Part shown: positions 38,670 through 46,606 of the stretch, in pieces
Layout of the letters: each line of letters opens with the position of its first letter
How positions within the stretch are numbered: the stretch's first letter is position 1
From: Persephonella sp.
Lineage (GTDB): Bacteria > Aquificota > Aquificia > Aquificales > Hydrogenothermaceae
DNA: 46,606 nucleotides
Assembly (NCBI GenBank): GCA_027028005.1
Contig: JALVKE010000006.1
Location: forward strand, 1 to 46,606
Direction: 5' to 3'
The notes under the pieces: generated by a model
The model's database searches: none
The model's input: only the letters and a program-made list of their open reading frames with translations
What the model was told of the DNA's origin: nothing
Position numbers and translations under genes: made by a program

Positions 38670-39521
38670 ATGAAAATGAGAGAGATACATGCAAATGAGA
38701 TAAAAGAAGTTGTTAAAGCCCTTGTTATGGATGCAGAGTATTTTTTACCTTCAGATTTTGTTCAGGCTTTAGAGAAATCTGTAGAAACGGAAGAATCTCC
38801 TTTAGGAAAAGAAATTTTAAAAACCATTCTTAAAAATGCAAAAGTTGCCGCTGACGAAGAGGTGGCTTACTGTCAGGATACAGGATACCCTGTATTTTTT
38901 GTAGAAATAGGACAGGATGTCCACGTTATAGGTGGAAATATAAGAGATGCTATAAATGAAGGAGTTAGAGAAGCTACAAAAGAAGGTTATTTAAGAGCCT
39001 CTTTAGCTTACGACCCGGTTATAGAAAGAAAAAACACAGGGGATAACACACCTGCACTTATATACTTTGATATTGTCCCAGGGAATAAGATAAAAATAAA
39101 GTTTGCTGCTAAAGGTGGTGGTTCAGAAAACACAAGTAGACAGATGATGTTAAAGCCTGCTGACGGATGGGAAGGTGTTAAAAACTTTATTATAAAAACT
39201 GTTGCAAACGCAGGACCTAACGCATGTCCTCCTTTTACCGTTGGGGTTGGAATAGGTGGGACATTTGACTACTCAGCTGTTTTAGCGAAAAAGTCCCTTT
39301 TCAGACATATAGGTGAAAGACATCCAGACCCAAAAATAGCAAAACTTGAAGAAGAGCTTATAGAAGAGATAAATAAGTTAGGTGTTGGACCTTTAGGATT
39401 TGGAGGTTCAACAACAGCTGTTGATGTAAAAATAGAGGTAGCACCTGTTCATATAGCCTCTTTGCCTGTTGCTGTTAATATTCAGTGTCACGCAGCAAGA
39501 CATAAGGAGATTGAGATATAA
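38670..39521 (+). CDS. fumA: Class I fumarate hydratase, alpha (N-terminal) subunit
   Basis: EVAYCQDTGYPVFFVEIG; AAKGGGSENTSRQMMLKPADGWEGV; GPNACPPFTVGVGIGGTFD. Confidence 0.93.
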   Translation: MKMREIHANEIKEVVKALVMDAEYFLPSDFVQALEKSVETEESPLGKEILKTILKNAKVAADEEVAYCQDTGYPVFFVEIGQDVHVIGGNIRDAINEGVREATKEGYLRASLAYDPVIERKNTGDNTPALIYFDIVPGNKIKIKFAAKGGGSENTSRQMMLKPADGWEGVKNFIIKTVANAGPNACPPFTVGVGIGGTFDYSAVLAKKSLFRHIGERHPDPKIAKLEEELIEEINKLGVGPLGFGGSTTAVDVKIEVAPVHIASLPVAVNIQCHAARHKEIEI

Positions 39522-39522
39522 A

Positions 39523-40137
39523 ATGGCTACAGCTGTTAAAAAGCAGCTTTCAAATAAGAAAAAAGTTTCAGGAAGAGTACCTAAAGAGCTTATCTATGAA
39601 ATGAGGAAAGGTTCTCCCATTTACTACAGGGATTATGACAAAGTCTTGAAGGGAGAACTACCTATAGAGGCGGTTATGGGAAGTAGTGGATTACAAGCAT
39701 GGTTAGTAGATTTAATAGTTACATTTTTAAAATCGGTTTTAGACAAAAAGAAATACAAAGTTCTTTATAATGAAGTTGGCTACAAATTTGCCCCTCGCAG
39801 CTGGTATAACCTTGACATAGCTATCTGGGAAAAGGAGAAGGTTAAGCCGTATCTGAAAGAAAACAAACTTATTCCTGTTGCACCGGAAGTTGTTATTGAA
39901 GTGGACACTAAAGCAGACCTTAGAAAGTTTGAAAATCCTCAGGATTACTTCCACAGAAAAACACAGGATTTATTAAACAGCGGTGTTAAAAAGGTTATAT
40001 GGATTTTTACAGAAGATAAAAAAGTGTGGATAGCAGAGCCTAAAAAACCCTGGCTTATCGTTGATTGGGATTATGAAATTCCTGTTATGGAAAATATAAA
40101 AATAAATCTTGAAAAATTAACGAAAGAGGAAGAGTAA
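39523..40137 (+). CDS. Uma2/DUF820-like PDDEXK-type putative endonuclease
   Basis: YNLDIAIWEK...VAPEVVIEVDTKADL...KTQDLLNSGVKKVIWIFTEDKKVWI; start reset to ATG 39523 just after the fumA stop. Confidence 0.7.
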   Translation: MATAVKKQLSNKKKVSGRVPKELIYEMRKGSPIYYRDYDKVLKGELPIEAVMGSSGLQAWLVDLIVTFLKSVLDKKKYKVLYNEVGYKFAPRSWYNLDIAIWEKEKVKPYLKENKLIPVAPEVVIEVDTKADLRKFENPQDYFHRKTQDLLNSGVKKVIWIFTEDKKVWIAEPKKPWLIVDWDYEIPVMENIKINLEKLTKEEE

Positions 40138-40138
40138 A

Positions 40139-40726
40139 ATGAGTGAAGTAAAGAGAATAACAACACCTTTAACAGATGATGTTATAGAAACATTAAAAGC
40201 AGGAGATAGAGTTTTAATAACAGGATATGTATATACAGCAAGGGATGCAGCTCATAAAAGAATGCTTGAAGAGTATGAAAAAACAGGAAAACTGCCTTTT
40301 GATATAAGAGGACAGGTTATATACTATGTAGGTCCTACACCTCCAAAACCAGGACAGGTAATTGGTTCAGCAGGTCCAACAACAGCATATAGAATGGACA
40401 AATACACCCCAAAACTTCATGAACTTGGACTAAAAGGAACAATAGGAAAAGGATGGAGAGGTCCAGAAGTAAAAGAGGCTTTAAAGAAGTATAAAGCTGT
40501 ATACTTTGCAGCTTTTGGTGGAACAGCAGCTCTCCTTTCAAAGCATATAAAGTCTGTTGAGATGATAGCCTATGAAGACCTAGGACCTGAAGCTATAAGA
40601 AAGCTTTATTTTGAAGATTTTCCTGTTATTGTTGCTAACGATATATACGGAAATGATGTATTTCAAGAGCTTGAGGAAAAGTATAGAAAGATAGACCTTT
40701 CAAAACTTCCAACTTACTGTATTTAA
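40139..40726 (+). CDS. fumB: Class I fumarate hydratase, beta (C-terminal) subunit
   Basis: AGDRVLITGYVYTARDAAHKRM; GPTTAYRMDKYTP; GLKGTIGKGWRGPEVKEALKKYKAVYFAAFGGTAALLSKHI. Confidence 0.94.
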   Translation: MSEVKRITTPLTDDVIETLKAGDRVLITGYVYTARDAAHKRMLEEYEKTGKLPFDIRGQVIYYVGPTPPKPGQVIGSAGPTTAYRMDKYTPKLHELGLKGTIGKGWRGPEVKEALKKYKAVYFAAFGGTAALLSKHIKSVEMIAYEDLGPEAIRKLYFEDFPVIVANDIYGNDVFQELEEKYRKIDLSKLPTYCI

Positions 40727-40743
40727 AGAGGTAAGAAAAACCT

Positions 40744-41352
40744 TTGGTTTTATATACATTAGGATATTCAAACTTTTTTGAAGAAGAGAGGCTTATAAAT
40801 AGGTTAAAAAAGATTGATATTGAATATATTATAGATATAAGAACTTTCCCTTATTCAAAAACGTTTCCCCAGTATGATGAACCTGTTTTTAAGAAAAGAT
40901 TAAACAAAGAAGGGATAGAGCAATTTTTTCTTGGGGATTATATAGGCGGTTTAGTTTTTAAAAATCATTTTAAAAAGGGTATAAGCTCTATCTTTGCTCT
41001 TTTAGAAGACGAAAAAATCAAGACAGGATTAAACAAACTTTACAAAATAGCCAAAGAAAAGAAAACAGTTATAATGTGTGCAGAAAAGGAACCTTTTAAC
41101 TGCCACAGACTGGCCATAAGTTTTCTCTTTAAAGAAAAAACCCCTTTTGAGATTATTCATATATATTCTGATAAAAATGAAACTTTTAAAGAGAATATTA
41201 GCCGTTTTAAAGAGGAAAACAATCTGAAAAAACTTAACATAAAGACTGAAATGCTTATAAAAGAAAGACTTGAGCTCTTATACAAGTACCAAAACAAAAG
41301 GGAAGAAAAATTCCCACAAGAAGCAAAAAATTTAAAATTATTTAAAAAATAA
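40744..41352 (+). CDS. DUF488 family protein (TTG start)
   Basis: [54 protein letters not shown]. Confidence 0.85.
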   Translation: MVLYTLGYSNFFEEERLINRLKKIDIEYIIDIRTFPYSKTFPQYDEPVFKKRLNKEGIEQFFLGDYIGGLVFKNHFKKGISSIFALLEDEKIKTGLNKLYKIAKEKKTVIMCAEKEPFNCHRLAISFLFKEKTPFEIIHIYSDKNETFKENISRFKEENNLKKLNIKTEMLIKERLELLYKYQNKREEKFPQEAKNLKLFKK

Positions 41353-41366
41353 GCAGGAGGATACAG

Positions 41367-42536
41367 ATGAAAGTACATGAACATCAGGCAAAAGAAATTT
41401 TTAGAAAATATGGGCTACCAGTCCCTGAAGGATATCCTGCGTTTACAGTTGAAGAAGCTGTAGAAGCGGCACAGCAAATTGGAAGATTTCCTGTTGTTGT
41501 GAAAGCTCAAATCCATGCAGGTGGTAGAGGTAAAGCAGGTGGTGTAAAACTTGCTCATAACCTTGATGAAGTTCAGCAGTATGCAGCAGAATTACTTGGA
41601 AAAACTCTTGTTACGTTCCAGACAGGACCAGAAGGACTTCCTGTAAGCAGAGTTTACATAGAAGAAGGAACAAACATAGACAAAGAATACTATGTAGCAA
41701 TAACTCTCGATAGAAGTAAATCAAAACTTATTATCATGGCTTCTGCTGAAGGTGGAATGGAAATTGAAGAAGTGGCAGCTAAGAATCCAGAAGCTATTAT
41801 TACTGAAGTAATTGACCCATTCTTAGGTCTTAGACCTTATCAGGCAAGAGAGATAGCATTAAAACTTGGATTCCCAAAAAATCTTTTAAATAAAGTTGCT
41901 TCAATATTTGTAAAACTGTATGAAGTTTATATGAATGAAGATGCTTCAATGGTAGAAATAAATCCTCTTGTTTTAACAAAAGAGGGAAATGTTGTAATTT
42001 TAGATGCAAAAGTCGATTTTGATGATAACGCACTCTTTAGACATCCTGATATTATGGAAATGGAAGATCCAACACAAGAGTCAGAACTAGAAGTAAAAGC
42101 TAAGCAGTATAACCTGAACTATATAAAACTTGATGGAGATATTGCATGTATGGTTAATGGTGCAGGACTTGCTATGGCAACAATGGATACAATAAAACTT
42201 GCTGGCGGTGAACCTGCTAACTTCCTTGATGTTGGTGGTTCTGCAAACGCTGAGCAGATTGCAAATGCATTTAAGATCATACTTTCTGACCCTAATGTAA
42301 AATCTATCTTTATTAATATATTTGGTGGAATTTTAAGATGTGATAGATTGGCAGAAGGTATTATTGAAGCTTCAAGGGAAGTTAAGCCTCATGTTCCTAT
42401 TGTAGTTAGAATGGAAGGAACAAATGTTGAGCTTGGAAAGAAAATGCTTGCTGAATCAGGATTAGACCTCATAACAGCTGATACAATGTGGGAAGGAGCT
42501 GTAAAAGCTGTTGAATTAGCTAAACAAGCAGGTTAA
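41367..42536 (+). CDS. sucC: Succinate--CoA ligase (ADP-forming) beta subunit
   Basis: [60 protein letters not shown]. Confidence 0.96.
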   Translation: MKVHEHQAKEIFRKYGLPVPEGYPAFTVEEAVEAAQQIGRFPVVVKAQIHAGGRGKAGGVKLAHNLDEVQQYAAELLGKTLVTFQTGPEGLPVSRVYIEEGTNIDKEYYVAITLDRSKSKLIIMASAEGGMEIEEVAAKNPEAIITEVIDPFLGLRPYQAREIALKLGFPKNLLNKVASIFVKLYEVYMNEDASMVEINPLVLTKEGNVVILDAKVDFDDNALFRHPDIMEMEDPTQESELEVKAKQYNLNYIKLDGDIACMVNGAGLAMATMDTIKLAGGEPANFLDVGGSANAEQIANAFKIILSDPNVKSIFINIFGGILRCDRLAEGIIEASREVKPHVPIVVRMEGTNVELGKKMLAESGLDLITADTMWEGAVKAVELAKQAG

Positions 42537-42544
42537 AAAGATAT

Positions 42545-43081
42545 ATGAGTTTAGCTGATAGATATTTGCCTTACTATACGGTAGAAGATAGAGAAAAGTG
42601 GAAAGGAGATTGGGAACTTGTTGAAGGGGTTCTCTTTGCTTTAGCTTCTCCTTCTATCGAGCATCAAAGAGTTATATCTCGTTTACTACAACAACTCCAA
42701 AATGGTTTTGAAAAATGTAAGGAGTGTGAAGCTTTACCAGACTTAGACTACTTTATATCTGAAGATACTGTTGTTAGACCAGATGTTATTGTTTTATGCA
42801 AAAAAGTAAAAGAAAAACTAACTGTACCTCCAGATATTATATATGAGGTTGTATCACCATCTTCAGTAAAAATGGATGAACACATAAAATTTGAGCTGTA
42901 TGAAAGAGAAGGAATTAAGTTTTATGTGCTTATTTATCCTTTTAAAGATAGAAAGCATATAAAAATTTTCCAGCTTTTAGATGGTAAATACAAAAAAATA
43001 TTTGAAACTATAGATGATACTTTTGAATCTATTCTTGAAAAGTGCAAATTTACACTTGATTTTTCAAAAATATGGGAATAA
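42545..43081 (+). CDS. Uma2 family (DUF820) putative restriction-endonuclease-fold protein
   Basis: WELVEGVLFALASPSIEHQRVISRLLQQL; VVRPDVIVLCKK; DIIYEVVSPSSVKMDEHIKFELYEREGIKFYVLIYP. Confidence 0.9.
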   Translation: MSLADRYLPYYTVEDREKWKGDWELVEGVLFALASPSIEHQRVISRLLQQLQNGFEKCKECEALPDLDYFISEDTVVRPDVIVLCKKVKEKLTVPPDIIYEVVSPSSVKMDEHIKFELYEREGIKFYVLIYPFKDRKHIKIFQLLDGKYKKIFETIDDTFESILEKCKFTLDFSKIWE

Positions 43082-43099
43082 AGAAGGAGGAATATAAAG

Positions 43100-43987
43100 A
43101 TGAGCGTATTAGTTAACAAAGATACAAAAGTGATAGTTCAAGGTATAACAGGAAGAGAAGGTTCTTTCCATGCAATACAATGTAAAGCTTACGGTACACA
43201 GGTAGTAGGTGGTGTTACCCCAGGAAAAGGAGGACAGGATGTAGAAGGAATTCCTGTTTTTGACAGTGTAAGAGAAGCAGTTGAAAATACCGGAGCAGAT
43301 TGTTCTCTTATTTTTGTTCCACCTCCATTTGCAGCAGATGCTATCTTAGAGGCAGTAGATGCAGGATTAAAAACTGTTATCTGTATCACAGAAGGAATTC
43401 CTGTGAATGATATGATACCTGTTAAAAACTATATAAAAACTTACTACCCTGACACTGTTTTAATTGGTCCAAACTGTCCAGGGGTTATAACTCCAGAAGA
43501 AGCAAAAATCGGAATTATGCCAGGGCACATATTCAAAAAAGGAAATGTTGGAATAGTTTCGAGATCTGGAACTCTTACATATGAAGCAGCATTTCAGCTT
43601 ACAAACAAAGGAATTGGTCAATCAACTGTTATAGGTATTGGTGGTGACCCTGTTCCTGGAACAGTTTTCTCAGATGTATTAGAATGGTTCCAAAACGACC
43701 CTGAAACAGAGGCTATTGTTATGATTGGAGAGATTGGAGGAACAGCAGAAGAAGAGGCGGCTGAGTTTATAAAGTCTCACGTTACCAAACCTGTTGTTGC
43801 ATATATCGCCGGTGTTACAGCTCCTCCAGGAAAAAGAATGGGACACGCAGGGGCTATTATAGCAGGTGGAAAAGGAACAGCTGAAGAGAAATACAAAGCT
43901 CTCGAAGCAGCAGGTGCTAAAACTGTAAAAAATATCTCAACAATAGGTGAAGCTGTAGAAGAAGTTTTAAAAGCAATAAAAGGATAA
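43100..43987 (+). CDS. sucD: Succinate--CoA ligase (ADP-forming) alpha subunit
   Basis: [80 protein letters not shown]. Confidence 0.97.
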   Translation: MSVLVNKDTKVIVQGITGREGSFHAIQCKAYGTQVVGGVTPGKGGQDVEGIPVFDSVREAVENTGADCSLIFVPPPFAADAILEAVDAGLKTVICITEGIPVNDMIPVKNYIKTYYPDTVLIGPNCPGVITPEEAKIGIMPGHIFKKGNVGIVSRSGTLTYEAAFQLTNKGIGQSTVIGIGGDPVPGTVFSDVLEWFQNDPETEAIVMIGEIGGTAEEEAAEFIKSHVTKPVVAYIAGVTAPPGKRMGHAGAIIAGGKGTAEEKYKALEAAGAKTVKNISTIGEAVEEVLKAIKG

Positions 43988-43996
43988 AAATATCAT

Positions 43997-44022
43997 AAGC
44001 CCCTTTAAAAGGGGCTTTTTCT
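43997..44022 (+). terminator. Intrinsic terminator of the rTCA-type cluster
   Basis: AAGCCCCTTT-AAAAGGGGCTTTTT. Confidence 0.85.
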
Positions 44023-44339
44023 TTTGCGTAAAGTTTGATAATATGTAAAAAGGATTTTTGGAAAGAGAATATGGCTATCCTATAAACAGTCTATTTCGAG
44101 GGATAGGATTAATTAATAATAGTTACTATTAAGCTTTGCATTTTTAATAGAAAATATAATTTTGCGTAAGTTGGCTTTTTACAGGCGTTAGCGAGAATAT
44201 AATAGAAAATATATTCGCATTAATGGAGGGTCGATGCAAAAAACTACCTTCAGCGAGGATTTGATAAAATTCTAAAAATCTCGCTAAGCCTTGAAACTAC
44301 TTGCTGAAATAAAATTTTTTTACTTATCTCAATTAACGG
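44023..44339 (+). promoter_or_regulatory. Probable CRISPR leader
   Basis: AT-rich non-coding region immediately upstream of the first repeat; contains two bulged inverted repeats (44191-44218, 44252-44285). Confidence 0.65.
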
Positions 44340-45034
44340 GTTTTATCTGAACTATATGGGATAGAAAGACTACATTGTGTAGTATATGATAACAAAAAAA
44401 AAGAAAGGTTTTATCTGAACTATATGGGATAGAAAGAGCTCTTATCAAGTGTTCAGGTTCTTCTTGTGATGAGAGTTTTATCTGAACTATATGGGATAGA
44501 AAGTTTTGAGATGTTCCAAGATTTGCAGGTATATACTTGGTTTTATCTGAACTATATGGGATAGAAAGTCTAATTACATATTCTCCTGCTTGGGCTAAAA
44601 CAGGTATAGTTTTATCTGAACTATATGGGATAGAAAGTGTTTTCATTAGTGATGAGACAGATAGAAGGTTTATACTAGTTTTATCTGAACTATATGGGAT
44701 AGAAAGAAAGCAAAAAATGAACCTACTTTTGCTATTGATTTTGGTTTTATCTGAACTATATGGGATAGAAAGATTTTGATATTTCGTTAGAAGTTAAAAT
44801 ACCATCAGTTTTATCTGAACTATATGGGATAGAAAGAATTTTTTGAATTGTTTTAGCTTCTTTTGAACTTATCTGTTTTATCTGAACTATATGGGATAGA
44901 AAGTCTTTAGATATCACATAGTTAGGAGATCATAGTTATGTTTTATCTGAACTATATGGGATAGAAAGCGAAAAGAAAAACTCTTCGTTGATAAAGATGG
45001 ACACAGTTTTATCTGAACTATATGGGATAGAAAG
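44340..45034 (+). CRISPR. CRISPR array: 11 identical 29-bp repeats GTTTTATCTGAACTATATGGGATAGAAAG, 10 spacers of 35-40 bp
   Basis: Repeat starts at 44340, 44408, 44475, 44540, 44609, 44678, 44744, 44808, 44875, 44940, 45006; all copies identical by eye. Confidence 0.98.
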
Positions 45035-45294
45035 ATATATACAAGATTTTAAAAGGCACTTTTTACAATAAAAAGGTATTTTAATACGTATTTCTAGAAA
45101 ATCCATTCGAATTATTAAATATGTAATTCGTTTTTTATCTCTTAGAGAAAAGAAACTTTCACAGCTAAATCTGAACATATTACAGTACCTCATTTATTCT
45201 TTTTATATAATGACATATACTTTCTAACATTTTAACTATAGTATAGAGACTTACGATAATAGATAAAGTCATTTTTTTATTATAGGAGTATAAT

Positions 45295-46606
45295 ATGGAT
45301 TATGAAGTTATCTACCATTTCAACGAGAAATTTTCTTATTGTGAAAAATGCGATAAATATGAAAACTTAAAAATTCCTATAGCTGTATATGTGAAACCTA
45401 AAGAAAAAGAAAAAGTTAAAAAAGAACAAAAAAATATTAAAAGTAAAAAAGGTTTAACTACCTATTTAAAAAAACTATACAAAGGAATAAAAGGACGGGA
45501 AGATAAAAGGAAATATTGGTATACATGCATTCTTCACGATGACAAAGAAAATGAAATATGGATGACTGATTCTTATCAAGAATATATGAATGCATTAGAT
45601 TCTCTTTTTAAGAATAATTATAATATACTCCTGTATGAAGCAAAAATTAATTGGAATAAAATTTTGTTAAGTGAATTTGAAGAATGGTTTGCTACATATT
45701 CCTTAATCGTTTACATAAACAATATTCTTTATAATTTAGAAAAAAAATTAGCATTTTCTGAATTTTTGTTTAATTATTTAAATAATAAAGATAGAAAAAA
45801 GACATTAGAGAAATTCAAAAATTTTTTTGTTATTTTAAATTACTTCTTAAAAAATAAGAATTTAAGCGGTGATAAACTTCTTAACTTTTCTGAGATAAAT
45901 TTTCCTATTTTTCCTTTGAAAGATGGAAGTGTATGGGAAAGCAAACTTTTTTTATTTTATGATCCATATAAAGATGATGAATCACTTGAACCAAAATCTA
46001 TGATATTTAATTTTTATAAATGTAAATTTTATGGAGAAACAATAATTAGCTCTTATCATAAAATATGGAATAATTCAACCATCATTACTGATAGATGCAT
46101 ATTTCTTAATAATTTAAATATTTATTCTTATACTTATGATTGGGAAAATCCAGAATTTGAACAATATAAATTTAAGGATATTTTTTTAAAAAATAGCAAA
46201 TTTTACAGCCCAGTATATGTAGAAATAAATGTGAATGGTTGGTTAGGAAGTGTTGAAGATGTAGGTGTTCATCCTAATATTGAAAATTGCAAATTCTTTT
46301 ATTCATTTAGTATTGCATGGGCAGATCCTATTATTTCATATGATCTATATGAAATATTAGAAAATGAAATAGATGGTTTTTTCTTATGGACATTTAAGAG
46401 TGCTATTAAAGATTTTTATATAAAAAATACAATCTTCCATAAAGGTGCTTATTTTAATACCATCATTCACAAAAATATCTTTGATAATGTTACATTTAAT
46501 TCAAGCATTTACTTTACATATTTTAATATTAACTATGAAGAATTTACTAAATTGTTAAAGTCTATAAAAATAAAATCAAAAAAATTAGAAGCTCAAGATG
46601 TAAAAA
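45295..46606 (+). CDS. Uncharacterised large protein with pentapeptide/beta-helix-like C-terminal half; truncated by window end
   Basis: ATG with SD taggag; 437 codons open to the window end: MDYEVIYHFNEKFSYCEKCDKYENLKIPIAVYVKPKEKEKVKK...; not in the ORF track because no stop is reached. Confidence 0.85.
   Translation, partial: MDYEVIYHFNEKFSYCEKCDKYENLKIPIAVYVKPKEKEKVKKEQKNIKSKKGLTTYLKKLYKGIKGREDKRKYWYTCILHDDKENEIWMTDSYQEYMNALDSLFKNNYNILLYEAKINWNKILLSEFEEWFATYSLIVYINNILYNLEKKLAFSEFLFNYLNNKDRKKTLEKFKNFFVILNYFLKNKNLSGDKLLNFSEINFPIFPLKDGSVWESKLFLFYDPYKDDESLEPKSMIFNFYKCKFYGETIISSYHKIWNNSTIITDRCIFLNNLNIYSYTYDWENPEFEQYKFKDIFLKNSKFYSPVYVEINVNGWLGSVEDVGVHPNIENCKFFYSFSIAWADPIISYDLYEILENEIDGFFLWTFKSAIKDFYIKNTIFHKGAYFNTIIHKNIFDNVTFNSSIYFTYFNINYEEFTKLLKSIKIKSKKLEAQDVK

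Noticed and set aside
44329-44646. Minus-strand ORF with repeated LSIPYSSDKT and the + strand repeat ORFs (44537-44779, 44936-45193)
   Set aside because: Artefacts of translating CRISPR repeats and spacers; not genes.
45155-45185. ctaaatctgaacatatta resembling part of the CRISPR repeat
   Set aside because: Only about 10-11 contiguous-like matches, no spacer-length spacing with the last repeat; likely chance in AT-rich DNA.

Overview
Low-GC, gene-dense chromosomal window. Gene content (4-subunit 2-oxoacid:ferredoxin oxidoreductase plus an mdh/fum/suc cluster of reductive TCA type, YeeE/YedE sulfur transporters, di-heme peroxidase) suggests a thermophilic Aquificales/Hydrogenothermaceae-like bacterium; this is inference only. 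Contents: tRNA-Tyr and tRNA-Gly; a porin-like protein; the POR/OGOR operon; two HlyD-type adaptors; a TolC-MacA-MacB-type ATPase set with no adjacent permease; LPS glycosyltransferases and a ligase-like protein; the minus-strand block lolD-clpC-bamA-skp-lpxD-aat; lspA, a DksA/TraR-like gene, rpmB, murE, hemN; speD; a GGDEF/EAL protein; leuB; an M50 protease; cinA; the rTCA-type cluster; and a perfect 11-repeat/10-spacer CRISPR array followed by an open, uncharacterised pentapeptide-like ORF that runs off the window. Most interesting signals: (1) bamA has no ATG/GTG/TTG start able to give a signal peptide; the only sensible start is an ATA overlapping the clpC stop, and a textbook terminator hairpin lies inside the signal-peptide codons; (2) speD is preceded by a well-formed overlapping 31-codon uORF with competing RNA pairings; (3) two Uma2/DUF820-like genes separate the subunit genes of fumarase and of succinyl-CoA ligase; (4) a CRISPR spacer translates to a phage tape-measure-like motif; (5) the novel ORF sits next to the CRISPR array; (6) a probable IS200/IS605-type relic lies downstream of speD. 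No cas genes are visible in the window. All calls were made by eye from the sequence and the supplied translations; no database search was run.
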